Position numbers and translations under genes: made by a program
In this document: positions 1 to 9,017 of the stretch, one piece after another
Layout of the letters: every line of letters begins with the position of its first letter
Position numbering within the stretch: position 1 is the first letter of the stretch
Notes under the pieces: generated by a model
Database searches by the model: none
What the model was told of the DNA's origin: nothing
Seen by the model: only the letters and a program-made list of their open reading frames with translations
Assembly: GCA_030154185.1 (NCBI GenBank)
Contig: JASKKK010000002.1
Span: 30,621 to 94,620, forward strand
Direction: 5' to 3'
Source of the DNA: Desulfuromonadales bacterium
Lineage (GTDB): Bacteria > Desulfobacterota > Desulfuromonadia > Desulfuromonadales > Syntrophotaleaceae
DNA length: 64,000 bases

Positions 1-39
1 CAAATACTGATCCTGAATGTTAAACGGCGTCTTGGACAT
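1..39 (-). CDS. hfq: Hfq RNA chaperone, N-terminal fragment (runs off the window)
   Basis: Only the first 13 codons are present, reading MSKTPFNIQDQYL, which matches the usual start of deltaproteobacterial Hfq. An AAGGAG ribosome binding site lies a few bases upstream of the ATG at 39. Hfq is the Sm-like hexamer that pairs small RNAs with mRNAs. The position directly after miaA is the classical miaA-hfq arrangement and supports the call. The Sm motifs lie outside the window, so identity rests on the N-terminus and the neighbour. Confidence 0.8.
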   Translation of the reverse strand, partial: MSKTPFNIQDQYL

Positions 40-50
40 AGCCACTCCTT

Positions 51-998
51 TTATGCAGCATTAAAAAAACTGTCAATTAACTTCAATATCTTAGCAAACT
101 CTCCGAAGGAATCAAGCCAAATAATCGATTTAACTTTATTGAACCATGTGAGCTGGCGTTTGGCATAACGCCGCGTATCGCGTTGAATAAGTCTTACTGC
201 TTCCTCCAGGGACAGATTTCCATGGATAAACTGAATGATTTCCCTGTAGCCGATAGTCTGCAGAGCTTTGCAGGAGGGGGAATACCCTTTTCTTAAGAGG
301 CTTTCCACCTCCTGCACCAGCCCGGCCTCCAGCATTTGCCAGACACGTGCATCGATACGCCGGTACAACGCTTCGCGATCCATGTTCAACCCGAGAGTGA
401 TCACGCGATAGGGAGACCCCTGCCCGGCATGTTCCGCCTGAACATCCGACAGCCGCCGACCGGACAACTCGTAAACCTCGAGTCCCCGCACGATGCGAAC
501 CAGATCGCCGGGCGCCAGGCGGGCCGCCAAAATCGGGTCAACAGACTGCAAACGCCGGTGCAGCGCCCCCTCCCCCTTTTCCTGCTCCTCCTGCAGAAGG
601 AGGGAGCGCAGATCTGCATCCCCGGCGGGAACATCGACCAGTCCGTACAAAAGAGCCTGAATATAAAGCCCGGTACCACCGACAATGAGGGGAACACGCT
701 CTCTTTTCCGGATGTCGAAGAGAGCATCCCGACCGAGACGACAAAAGTCCCCGGCCGTAAAATTTTCGGCAGGGTCGACCACATCGATCAAATGGTGAGG
801 GACCGCGGAAAGTTCCTCAGGCGACGGTTTTGCCGTACCGATATCCATTTGGCGATATACCTGCCGCGAATCGGCGGATACGATTTCGACCGGAAGATGT
901 TTGGCCAACCGCACGGCAAGGGCCGTCTTCCCGGACGCCGTGGGGCCGCACAAAACAAGGACAGGCGGCCGCTTATGCTTATCGCCGCAACTCATCAA
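51..998 (-). CDS. miaA: tRNA dimethylallyltransferase
   Basis: MiaA transfers a dimethylallyl group from DMAPP to A37 of tRNAs that read UNN codons. The 315-residue protein has the usual length. It opens with a P-loop (GPTASGKTALA, about residues 18-28), followed by SADSRQVYRQMDIGTAKP, the conserved substrate-binding segment, and a later VGGTGLYI motif. The start codon overlaps the mutL stop by four bases, so translation is probably coupled to mutL. hfq follows 11 bases downstream, so mutL, miaA and hfq look like one transcript. Confidence 0.96.
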   Translation of the reverse strand: MMSCGDKHKRPPVLVLCGPTASGKTALAVRLAKHLPVEIVSADSRQVYRQMDIGTAKPSPEELSAVPHHLIDVVDPAENFTAGDFCRLGRDALFDIRKRERVPLIVGGTGLYIQALLYGLVDVPAGDADLRSLLLQEEQEKGEGALHRRLQSVDPILAARLAPGDLVRIVRGLEVYELSGRRLSDVQAEHAGQGSPYRVITLGLNMDREALYRRIDARVWQMLEAGLVQEVESLLRKGYSPSCKALQTIGYREIIQFIHGNLSLEEAVRLIQRDTRRYAKRQLTWFNKVKSIIWLDSFGEFAKILKLIDSFFNAA

Positions 999-2881
999 GC
1001 CCTCTTGAACAACCGTTCCAGCTCCCCCAGAGTCCAGCGCAGATAGGTCGGCCTTCCATGGGGACAGTTGCTGCTGAAGGGTGTCTTGTCAAGCGTTTCG
1101 AGCAAAGCCTGCATTTCCTCGCGGGTCAGGCGTTGATTGGCTCGTACCATGCCGTGACATGCCATTTTCAGCAATATTCGCTCCAACTCGATTTCTACAG
1201 CTTTGCTGCGCCCGATGGCGGCCAGTTCATCGACGACATCGCGAACAAGGCGCTCGGCATCGGATTCCTTAAGCATGCGGGGCACTTCCTTGAGCGCAAA
1301 AGCGTTGCCGCCAAAGCTTTCCAGGGAAATACCCAGGCGAAAAAGAGCGTCTCCATGCTCCTCCACCAACCGTGCCTGACGGAAATCGAATTCCAATATG
1401 ACGGGAAAAAGCAACAATTGTCTTTCTACAGAACCGGCCCGATACTGTTGCTTAAGCTGTTCGAAACCGATGCGTTCGTGGGCGGCGTGCTGGTCGACAA
1501 GTACCAGGTCTTGTCCGGATTGACACACAACATAACTGTTCTGATACTGCCCGATAATGTGCAAACCGGCAAAGAATCCGCCGCTCGCATCCGGGCCCTG
1601 CAGATCCTCGCAGCCATCGGTATCGAACAACCCCTCACCGGAAGAACCGGTTTTGGCGACCAGTCCGTCGCCGTTCGCCGCAGGCGGCAGATAAGGCTCC
1701 TTGGGCTCCTGCACGCAGGTTGAATCCGATGTCGGACGGGCTGTCGAAACCGACGACTTGATTGCAGACGCATCGGATAGACCTTTATCCGGAGTCCCGG
1801 AGGAGGTACCCGTTTTGGGAAAAACGGCGGGTTGACGCACCGGCCGGGTAAAAGTATCTGCCGTCGAAACCTTTTGCAACGGGGGGGACGATTTCTTCAG
1901 GCGCGCTCGCAAAGCCTCAACGATAAAATCATGCACCTGAGCCTGCTGCCGGAATCGTACCTCGTGTTTGGTGGGGTGCACATTGACATCGACCTGAGAC
2001 GGGTCGACCTCCACAAACAGCACAAGGACGGGATAGCGTCCTTTGGCAAGAAGGTTGCGATAACCATCCGCCAGGGCATGCTGAACCACCTTGTCCCGAA
2101 TGAACCGGCCGTTGATGAAGGTATACATGCCGCCGAGCCCTGAACGATTCAGCCTGGGCGTAGAGACGAGGCCGTGCAGTCGCATGTCCCCCGGCCCGCT
2201 CTGTTCCAGAGGCATCATTTCACGGACCGCATCCCTGCCCAGAAGTTCGGCCACCCGTTCCACCAGCCGCTTCTGCCGATTGACCTCCCAGAGCATACGC
2301 CCGTTATGCGTAAACCGCAGGCAAACTTCGGGACAGGAAAGCGCCAGGCGTGTCAACGTCTCTCCCACGTGGCCGAGTTCCGTTTCATCACGTCTCAAAA
2401 ATTTGCGACGAGCCGGCGTATTGAAGAAAAGGTTGCGGATTTCCATGGTCGTCCCGGGCGGCACCCCCGCGGCGCAGGAGCGCTTTACGGTTCCCCCTTC
2501 GACGACAATCTCCCAGCCCTCCACGGACTCTGCCACCCTGGTACGCAGGCAAAAACGCGACACGGCGGCAATGGAAGGCAATGCCTCACCGCGAAAGCCG
2601 AGGGTGGTGAGCCGAAACAAATCCTGTTGTGCTCGCACCTTGCTCGTGGCATGCCGTTCCAGACACAGGAAGGCGTCTTCTCGCGACATGCCGCAACCGT
2701 TATCGGCAACTCTGATCAGCCGCTTTCCTCCGCTTTCGATGTCCACCTGGATACGAGTTGCTCCGGCATCCAGAGAATTCTCCACCAGTTCCTTTACCAC
2801 GGAGGCCGGTCTTTCCACCACTTCGCCGGCAGCAATCTGGTTACACAAGGATTCTGGAAGTATATGAATGGTCTGGGACAC
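995..2881 (-). CDS. mutL: DNA mismatch repair protein MutL
   Basis: MutL couples MutS mismatch recognition to strand incision. The N-terminal GHKL ATPase is clear: ELVENSLDAGAT, then DNGCGM, then TLGFRGEALPSIAAV, within about the first 110 residues. A low-complexity Pro/Ser linker covers roughly residues 335-430, and the C-terminal dimerisation domain follows with QHAAHERI. I see no obvious DQHAxxExxxxE endonuclease motif beyond QHAAHERIGFE, which does resemble it, so nicking activity is possible; this fits organisms lacking MutH. Length of 628 residues is normal. miaA is translationally coupled downstream. Confidence 0.97.
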   Translation of the reverse strand: MSQTIHILPESLCNQIAAGEVVERPASVVKELVENSLDAGATRIQVDIESGGKRLIRVADNGCGMSREDAFLCLERHATSKVRAQQDLFRLTTLGFRGEALPSIAAVSRFCLRTRVAESVEGWEIVVEGGTVKRSCAAGVPPGTTMEIRNLFFNTPARRKFLRRDETELGHVGETLTRLALSCPEVCLRFTHNGRMLWEVNRQKRLVERVAELLGRDAVREMMPLEQSGPGDMRLHGLVSTPRLNRSGLGGMYTFINGRFIRDKVVQHALADGYRNLLAKGRYPVLVLFVEVDPSQVDVNVHPTKHEVRFRQQAQVHDFIVEALRARLKKSSPPLQKVSTADTFTRPVRQPAVFPKTGTSSGTPDKGLSDASAIKSSVSTARPTSDSTCVQEPKEPYLPPAANGDGLVAKTGSSGEGLFDTDGCEDLQGPDASGGFFAGLHIIGQYQNSYVVCQSGQDLVLVDQHAAHERIGFEQLKQQYRAGSVERQLLLFPVILEFDFRQARLVEEHGDALFRLGISLESFGGNAFALKEVPRMLKESDAERLVRDVVDELAAIGRSKAVEIELERILLKMACHGMVRANQRLTREEMQALLETLDKTPFSSNCPHGRPTYLRWTLGELERLFKRA

Positions 2882-2972
2882 CGATCCTCACTCTGCAATT
2901 CGATATACAGTGAAATGATGCGATGCGAAACATCCAGGGACTTTCCACGGATGCCGCCTCGGGAAGAGAGTT

Positions 2973-3893
2973 TTAGAATTTTCGCTCGAGAGAATCCAGC
3001 ATTTCGTCGATATCGTCGATATCTTCGGTATCGTCTGAATCTTCCTGCCTTGCCGTCGGACCGGCGTACCGGGAAGGCTGGCGAGACAGACCGAGATCAC
3101 CGGCCACGCTCTCCACGATGGTCGTGGTAACCTGATCGTATTTACGCAAAAAGGCCTCGAAAAGGCAATTGTCGCAGATGGTATTGATCAGGCGCGGCAC
3201 GCCACCGGCATAATTATGGATAACCGGAATGGTATCCGAATCCATGATCGTATTCCGGGCGCCGGCAACCTGCAGGCGATGAGTTATATAGGCCTCGGCC
3301 GTGGCATGCGTGTAGGAATGCAACCTGTATTTGACGGCCACCCGCTGTGCCAGCGGTTCATCCAGGCGCAGGCAATCCTCAACCTCGGGAAGGCCGAAAA
3401 ACAGGATGTTGAGAAGTTTTTTGGCTGGCAATTCAAGATTCAGCAGTCCACGGAACTCCTCCATGAGTTCCCGTGTCTGCAGCATCTGCGCCTCATCGAT
3501 GAGCACCACCGCTTTACGACCGGAAGCATCGATTTCAATCAAACGATCATAAAGTTGTCTGAGCAGTGTCATACGATCGAGAGCCGGGCTCTCGACGCCG
3601 AGTTGCAATGCTATCCGCGTCAGAATCCACTCGGGGGTCACTCCAGAATGCACCATGACCAACAGGGACGCCACATAATGTTCTTCGTCAAGGTAATCGA
3701 GCATCCTGCGCGCCAACGTCGTCTTGCCGGTGCCGACCCCGCCGATAACCACCGCCAGGCCTTTGTTGGAATCGATAACATGCATCAATCTCAACATGGC
3801 CTGCCGGTGTTGCTCACTGTTGTAATAAAATCGCGCATCCGGTGCATTGGAAAAGGGTTCCCGGTCCAGACCGAAATGCTCAAGATAACTCAT
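2973..3893 (-). CDS. ExeA-like AAA ATPase
   Basis: A 306-residue P-loop ATPase of the ExeA/GspA type. The start MSYLEHFGLDREPFSNAPD is the family's typical N-terminus. Walker A is GGVGTGKTT near residue 51 and Walker B is VVLIDEAQ near residue 130; GGVPRLIN near the C-terminus is also characteristic. The end is an acidic tail (DSDDTEDIDDIDE). ExeA partners normally help assemble secretin or pilus machinery, but no peptidoglycan-binding domain is present and no secretin gene lies nearby. The upstream neighbour, a large TPR protein on the same strand about 110 bases away, is the likely partner. The exact process is not known. Confidence 0.85.
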   Translation of the reverse strand: MSYLEHFGLDREPFSNAPDARFYYNSEQHRQAMLRLMHVIDSNKGLAVVIGGVGTGKTTLARRMLDYLDEEHYVASLLVMVHSGVTPEWILTRIALQLGVESPALDRMTLLRQLYDRLIEIDASGRKAVVLIDEAQMLQTRELMEEFRGLLNLELPAKKLLNILFFGLPEVEDCLRLDEPLAQRVAVKYRLHSYTHATAEAYITHRLQVAGARNTIMDSDTIPVIHNYAGGVPRLINTICDNCLFEAFLRKYDQVTTTIVESVAGDLGLSRQPSRYAGPTARQEDSDDTEDIDDIDEMLDSLERKF

Positions 3894-4002
3894 TCGCCCA
3901 TCCTCAGTTGTGCTGACTGATGATTAAAAACCGGTTCAGATCCGGAAAATCCGGATAAAACCTTCATCGTACCGATTCGCGGGTTGCGTCGGGAACGCCA
4001 CA

Positions 4003-6474
4003 TTATAAATAAGATACGCGGTTGCTGCCGGAACCGCCACCCGGCCCCCCGGCATCCCCGTCATCGTCCAACCCCAATTCCTCGCGCAGTTTGCGAACCT
4101 GATCGCCGACATCGCGGTAGGACAAGTCGGCATCGGCTACCTGCTCAAAACTATCCAACGCTTCCAATGGCCTTCCCCATGAGACATATAACTGCCCCAA
4201 CTCAAAATGAAGGTTCAGTCGGTCTCCCTCGTCCAGGCCCTCCTGGCTCAGGCCTTTTTTGAACAATTCGGCGGCTCGATCTAAGGATCCTTTACTCGCA
4301 AGGCAGATGCCGGTCAACGTCAAAGCATCGATATAGCGGCTCGGATGTATCATCGCTTTGTCGAACTCTTCGATGGCTTCATCGAACAGGCCCATTTCCT
4401 TGTATGCGATTCCTAATTCGTAATGGGTTTCGCAATCATCTTGCGCCACCGCATCTTCTATTCCTTTTTTGAAGGCGGAAATATTGCCTTCCAGGCGGTT
4501 CTGATCCTTGCTTTCCGAGGGCTGTTCAGCGGTGTCAAAACGCGATCCGGCGAGTTGGTCCCCAACATCCTTGTCGGAATCCCGTTGCTGCAGGAGCATG
4601 CGTTCCTGCACCTGCTGAAGCAGGGCGGTGACTTCCCGATGGTCAGGGTGCTGCTCGAGCAGCGATTGACATTTCTTTAAAGCCTCATCGAGAAATTCCT
4701 GTTGCAGATAGAATTCGGCTTCCTCGAGATCACTGGTCAGGTCGGGCTCATCATCGTCATCCTCCAGATCGAAGGAATCCATTTCAAATACCTCGCCGAG
4801 TTCCTTTTGCATATTGGCGAGTTCGTCATCGACATCCGAAAAATCCGCATCTCCAGCCGCCTTAACAGCTGAAATCGACGCACCTTCGGCAGGTCCCCCG
4901 ATTGGCGATTCGGCAGCAGACGTATCCTCCGACGACGCAGTATCATCGACAATCTCGTCGCGACCCGATTCCCGGGTTTCCGCTCCGAGGATCGGCTCCT
5001 CATCATCCTCCAGAGGCTCGATTTCTTCAACCAGATCGGCCTCCGGCAATTCCTCAAGCGGTGTCTCCCCTTCACAGGCATCCAGATCGAGATCGAGTTC
5101 CAGCTCGATCTCGCCATCATCCTCATCTTCAGTCCGGTCCGGCGCAAAAGATGACGCTGCGACAGAATCGTTCTGTGAATCCTCCAGCAACCCTTCGAGG
5201 AGATCGTCATGCCCATCGCCGGCAAGATACTCGGTTTCTTCCGCAAACGGCTCTTTTTCTTCGAGAGGAGATGCGGAAACCAAAGCCGACGCATCTGCGT
5301 CTGCAGGATCCTGCGTTTCCTGCGCTGCGAACACATCACCCTCTCGGCTCTCGTTGGCACCATTCCCGAACCATGCACCCGAGCCATCCTCGTCTGCCGC
5401 AACGTTTTCACCCGGATGGCGCTTGCGGTCATCGCCGGAAAGGAGGTCGAACAATTTAGAGCCCTCGCCGGTATTTTCGTAAATTTGGTGCAAAGATTGC
5501 CGAACGCGCTCGTCGTCGCCCCGCATGACCTGAAGCTGTTCGTAAAGCTCCTTGAGAACGGCCGTGCGATCATTCCGCAAAAAGGAATCCTTCCAAACCT
5601 CCAGGCGCTCGAGCGCGTCCTGATCATCTCCGCTGTCGAGACAGGCTCGCGCATAAGATTCCTGATAATCGAGATCGTTCGGAGCCGCGGCGAGCAACAG
5701 TTCATAGAGCTGACGTTCGCTGGCGAAATCCTTCATCTGCCGATAAGCAAGAGCCAGAACCGGCAGTACCTGTTTCTGTTCGGAGGTCTGCTCCACGTCT
5801 CCTGCCAGCAGGGTCACAACCTCTTCGGGTTGGTTGCAAAGCAGCATAACCCGGGCAACACCGGCCTTGAGAGAAATATCATCTGGCACATGAGACAGGA
5901 TAAGATCCTTGAACCTGCCGGTAGCATCGGGGTCCTTGATTTTTTCAAGCAGGTCCAGGGTCTCCTGCAGCACCTCCCGGGTTTTGTCAGACATACCGTT
6001 TTGCAGATAATTCTGGCAGATACGCAACCGTAATCCGGTATTGTTCGGGTCGAGTTCCTGCATCTTCAGCAGGGTCTGCTTCAATTCCTCAACATTGCCA
6101 GATTTGTCCTGAAGCTCCGCAAGATGGCGGTATTCGCCAAGGGCATTGCCGACCAGCCCCTGTTTTTCATTCAGTTCGGCAAGCCGCTCATAGATCTTCA
6201 TTTCCGAAGGATCTATCTTCTGCATCTGCTTGTACACGGCTATGGCCTTGAGATAAAATCCGTTATCCGCATAATGCCTGGCCACGGCTTTATAGGCCTG
6301 CATCGATTCGGCGGACATGCCGGCCCGGCTGAACAGCTCAGCCATCCGCTGGCGGCTGCGCATGTCTTTGGGTTCGAGCTCCAGGACTTTCTGAAACTCT
6401 TTCGCCGCCTTCAGCCACTGACCTTTATTGATATTTTTTTGCGCCGCCTGCAGCAGCTTATCCTTTTTGGACAA
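4003..6474 (-). CDS. Large TPR protein with an acidic central region
   Basis: An 823-residue protein without signal peptide or membrane segment. Residues 1-345 are TPR-like helices (GQWLKAAKEFQKVLELEP, then AIAVYKQMQKIDP). Residues about 350-620 are a low-complexity acidic linker rich in Asp and Glu (EIELELDLDLDACEG, then LEDDDDEPDL). A second TPR block follows (EMGLFDEAIEEFDKAM). The extreme C-terminus is Gly-rich. The layout resembles scaffold proteins of pilus or secretion machinery such as FimV, but it lacks FimV's LysM and membrane parts. It precedes the ExeA-like ATPase in the same orientation and has its own promoter candidate. Function is unassigned. Confidence 0.85.
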   Translation of the reverse strand: MSKKDKLLQAAQKNINKGQWLKAAKEFQKVLELEPKDMRSRQRMAELFSRAGMSAESMQAYKAVARHYADNGFYLKAIAVYKQMQKIDPSEMKIYERLAELNEKQGLVGNALGEYRHLAELQDKSGNVEELKQTLLKMQELDPNNTGLRLRICQNYLQNGMSDKTREVLQETLDLLEKIKDPDATGRFKDLILSHVPDDISLKAGVARVMLLCNQPEEVVTLLAGDVEQTSEQKQVLPVLALAYRQMKDFASERQLYELLLAAAPNDLDYQESYARACLDSGDDQDALERLEVWKDSFLRNDRTAVLKELYEQLQVMRGDDERVRQSLHQIYENTGEGSKLFDLLSGDDRKRHPGENVAADEDGSGAWFGNGANESREGDVFAAQETQDPADADASALVSASPLEEKEPFAEETEYLAGDGHDDLLEGLLEDSQNDSVAASSFAPDRTEDEDDGEIELELDLDLDACEGETPLEELPEADLVEEIEPLEDDEEPILGAETRESGRDEIVDDTASSEDTSAAESPIGGPAEGASISAVKAAGDADFSDVDDELANMQKELGEVFEMDSFDLEDDDDEPDLTSDLEEAEFYLQQEFLDEALKKCQSLLEQHPDHREVTALLQQVQERMLLQQRDSDKDVGDQLAGSRFDTAEQPSESKDQNRLEGNISAFKKGIEDAVAQDDCETHYELGIAYKEMGLFDEAIEEFDKAMIHPSRYIDALTLTGICLASKGSLDRAAELFKKGLSQEGLDEGDRLNLHFELGQLYVSWGRPLEALDSFEQVADADLSYRDVGDQVRKLREELGLDDDGDAGGPGGGSGSNRVSYL

Positions 6475-6517
6475 AGTCTTTTCACCCGTCGTTTTGATTA
6501 AAGAGTACAGTGGCTCA

Positions 6518-6546
6518 ATTTAAACCAGTTTCATTCAACCTGTCAA
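6518..6546 (-). promoter_or_regulatory. Sigma-70-type promoter for the TPR gene
   Basis: Read on the minus strand, a perfect TTGACA -35 box (6541-6546) is followed by a 17-base spacer and TTAAAT as -10 (6518-6523, four of six matches). It would give a leader of roughly 35 bases before the ATG at 6474. No experiment supports it; the call rests on box quality, spacing and position. Confidence 0.55.
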
Positions 6547-6655
6547 GCTCCTCCGCCCTACGAAAAAAGCGTCAAAAACACTTGTTTTTCAAGACAAAAA
6601 ACATCAACAAACCGAGGCGGAAACAAACGCCTTTTCGACCGTGCAACCGAAATGT

Positions 6656-7366
6656 TTACAATTCCTTGAGACGAGCCACTTCATCCCTGCTCAATCGTCG
6701 GTGCTGGCCGGGACGCAGTCCTCCCAGATCGAGAAATGCGTAGCGGATGCGCTTCAGACGACTGACCGGGCACCCGACCGCTTCACACATGCGCCTGACC
6801 TGCCGGTTTCGCCCTTCATGGATACTCAACTCCAGCCAGCTGTGGCTGCCAGCCTGACGCACACGCGCCACTTTCGCCGGTGCCGTCAAACCGTCCTCGA
6901 GCTGCACGCCGTTTTCCAGCTGTTGTCGTGCTTGAGGGGGCAGGCTTCCTTGCAAGCGGACCAGATAGGTTTTGCTTACTTCGTGGCTGGGATGGCTGAG
7001 ATGCCAAGCCAGATCCCCATCATTGGTCAAAAGCAACAGCCCTTCGGTGTTCAGATCAAGTCGCCCGATGGGAAACAGGCGCTCCCGCACCTTTCCCAAC
7101 AGCTCCGTCACAACGGGGCGACCTTGAGGGTCGCGGCGGCTGGTTACGTAACCTACCGGCTTGTAAAGAAGCACACACACCGGCTCCTCGGCCGGCGGCA
7201 AGGGACGCCCGTCCACCAGGATCCGATCCCTTTCCGGGTCGGCCTGCACCCCAAGTTCGGCAACCTGTCCGTTAACCGTAACACGGCCGTCGGCAATCCA
7301 TCCCTCGGCCTTACGGCGGGATGCAAGCCCGGCTGCGGCGATCAATTTCTGCAGTCGTTGTTTCAT
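6656..7366 (-). CDS. rluB: 23S rRNA pseudouridine synthase RluB family
   Basis: A 236-residue RsuA/RluB/RluE-type enzyme. An S4 domain occupies about residues 1-60 (MKQRLQKLIAAAGLASRRKAE). The catalytic motif is FPIGRLDLNTEGLLLLTNDGDL near residue 95, with the nucleophilic Asp in GRLD. A C-terminal VRRMCEAVGCPV segment is family-typical. RluB forms pseudouridine 2605 in 23S rRNA, while RluE and RsuA are close relatives; the S4 domain and the gene order scpA-scpB-rluB favour RluB. No clear Shine-Dalgarno precedes the ATG. Confidence 0.88.
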   Translation of the reverse strand: MKQRLQKLIAAAGLASRRKAEGWIADGRVTVNGQVAELGVQADPERDRILVDGRPLPPAEEPVCVLLYKPVGYVTSRRDPQGRPVVTELLGKVRERLFPIGRLDLNTEGLLLLTNDGDLAWHLSHPSHEVSKTYLVRLQGSLPPQARQQLENGVQLEDGLTAPAKVARVRQAGSHSWLELSIHEGRNRQVRRMCEAVGCPVSRLKRIRYAFLDLGGLRPGQHRRLSRDEVARLKEL

Positions 7367-7583
7367 AGGTTCAAAAATGGGTACTCGTAGAAAAAATCCC
7401 GGTTCATTCCCGGTTCAATACATACGCAAACACGAGGCATCATCCCAAAAAGGTTCGATGCTCCGGGCCGATCTTTCCTGCAAAACCTTGCGAGGGGGCT
7501 TTGCTCCGGCAGCATCCAAAGAGGACTGACCGGCAAGGACCATGCAAACACAAGCTGTTCGCATCCCACATTCCTCATCCGCC

Positions 7584-7650
7584 CACTCAGCACTCAGCAC
7601 TCAGCACTCAGCACTCAGCACTCAGCACTCAGCACTCAGCACTCAGCACT
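7584..7650. repeat. Perfect heptanucleotide tandem repeat (CACTCAG)n
   Basis: Nine exact copies of CACTCAG followed by CACT, 67 bases in all, in the gap between scpB and rluB. It ends five bases before the scpB stop codon. The rest of the 289-base gap (7367-7655) shows no convincing gene. Perfect short arrays of this kind often vary in copy number between strains; here that is an inference. Confidence 0.97.
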
Positions 7651-7655
7651 TGAAT

Positions 7656-8273
7656 TCACCCCTCGCCGCTCTCTTCGGGCGCAGCCGGCGAAGGCTCTTC
7701 TTCAATCCCCGCTTCAAAGTCCAACAGCAGGCTTTCACTCTCCCGGGTCAATTCCGTAAATTCCTTGAGGGTCGGAAGATCCTTCAGGGTCCGCAAGCCG
7801 AAAAACTCAAGAAATTCACGACTGGTACCATACAGTAACGGTCTGCCTGGCGCATCCATTTTACCGACGATTCTCACCAGCCGCTTATCGAGCAGGCTTT
7901 TGACGACTCCGCCGGAATCGACACCGCGCAAATATTCGATATCGGCTCGCGTAACGGGTTGGCGATAGGCGACAATGGCCAGCGTCTCCAACGCCGCGCG
8001 GGAAATACGAACAGGACGGCTGCTGTGAAGACGTCGCACCCATTCGGCATGTTCCGGTCTGGTGCGAAGCTGATACCCGTCGGCCAGTTCGACCAGTACG
8101 AAGCCCCTTTGCATATGCCGGTACTCCTTTTCCAGTTCGTCCAGTTGGCGCTTGACGCGATCCGGTTCCGCTTCCACCGCAAGCGCCAGCTGTTCCAGAC
8201 GTACCGGTCCGGGAGCGGCGAACAACAAGGCTTCAATGACAGCTTTCAGCTCAGCAGTATCCAAAATTTTCAT
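7656..8273 (-). CDS. scpB: Segregation and condensation protein B
   Basis: ScpB is the winged-helix kleisin-binding subunit of the SMC-ScpAB condensin. Motifs are LKAVIEALLFAAPGPV at the N-terminus, then ALETLAIVAYRQPVTRADIEYLRGVDS and RPLLYGTSREFLEFFGL. I start at MKILDTAELK (8273) rather than the longer track start, because homologues begin there. The gene overlaps scpA by 23 bases. The C-terminus is acidic and variable. Product length is about 205 residues, normal for the family. Confidence 0.95.
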   Translation of the reverse strand: MKILDTAELKAVIEALLFAAPGPVRLEQLALAVEAEPDRVKRQLDELEKEYRHMQRGFVLVELADGYQLRTRPEHAEWVRRLHSSRPVRISRAALETLAIVAYRQPVTRADIEYLRGVDSGGVVKSLLDKRLVRIVGKMDAPGRPLLYGTSREFLEFFGLRTLKDLPTLKEFTELTRESESLLLDFEAGIEEEPSPAAPEESGEG

Positions 8274-9015
8274 CCTGCAGCGGCAATTCACGTCCCGCAT
8301 CGGTTTCCGTCGGGAATAACCATATCGAGCCGCATCGCTGATTCTGCATGATGCGAATCATGCGCAATTTCGCCAACTCCAGCAGGGCCAGAAAAGTCAC
8401 CACGAGTTCTTCGCGGTTCGGACGTCGGGATACCAATGCCTCGAAAGCCAGGCTTCGGCAATCGCCCAGAAGTTCCAACAACATGGAGACGCGCTCGGCT
8501 ACCGAAAGTTTTTCACGAACGACCTCGTGAACCGGTTCGGGCGGCGCTTCCCGAAGCAGGCCCTGCAGAGCTTCGACCAGTTCGAAAATCCCAACCGGTT
8601 GCAGTTCGGCATTGCCTTCAGATTCTTCCGTATCCTCGCAACAGGACCGGGCAAACACATCGCGGCCGAGGATATGATACTCGTCCAGAGTGACGGCGGC
8701 CTGCTTGTAGCGCTGGTATTCCAGCAAACGGTGAACGAGTTCGGCCCGGGGATCGGCTTCCTCCTCTTCGGAATCGGCTTCGGCTTCGACAGGCAGCAGC
8801 ATGCGCGATTTGATATGCACCAAAGTGGAAGCCATGACCAAAAACTCCCCGGCGATATCCAGGTTGAGGGATTTCATGGCATCGAGCGCCGCAAGGTATT
8901 GTGCAGTGATCTCGGCGATAGGTATATCGTAGATATCCATCTCATGCTTCTTGATGAGATGCAGCAAAAGATCGAGAGGACCTTTGAAAACTTCGAGATC
9001 GACTTCGTAGGACAT
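8251..9015 (-). CDS. scpA: Segregation and condensation protein A
   Basis: ScpA is the kleisin of the SMC complex. The start MSYEVDLEVFKGPLDLLLHLI is the signature N-terminus, with ATG at 9015 preceded by AGGACC; the 394-residue track entry is an upstream extension in the same frame. A central ASTLVHIKSRMLLP helix and an acidic EADSEEEEADP stretch are typical, and the C-terminal winged helix reads VVTFLALLELAKLRM. The 254-residue length is normal. It lies two bases after the protease stop and overlaps scpB. Confidence 0.96.
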   Translation of the reverse strand: MSYEVDLEVFKGPLDLLLHLIKKHEMDIYDIPIAEITAQYLAALDAMKSLNLDIAGEFLVMASTLVHIKSRMLLPVEAEADSEEEEADPRAELVHRLLEYQRYKQAAVTLDEYHILGRDVFARSCCEDTEESEGNAELQPVGIFELVEALQGLLREAPPEPVHEVVREKLSVAERVSMLLELLGDCRSLAFEALVSRRPNREELVVTFLALLELAKLRMIRIMQNQRCGSIWLFPTETDAGRELPLQDENFGYC

Positions 9016-9017
9016 GG

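Noticed and set aside
7363-7593. Short minus-strand ORFs in the rluB-scpB gap
   Set aside because: They depend on the heptamer array and the gap sequence, have no ribosome site and resemble nothing known.
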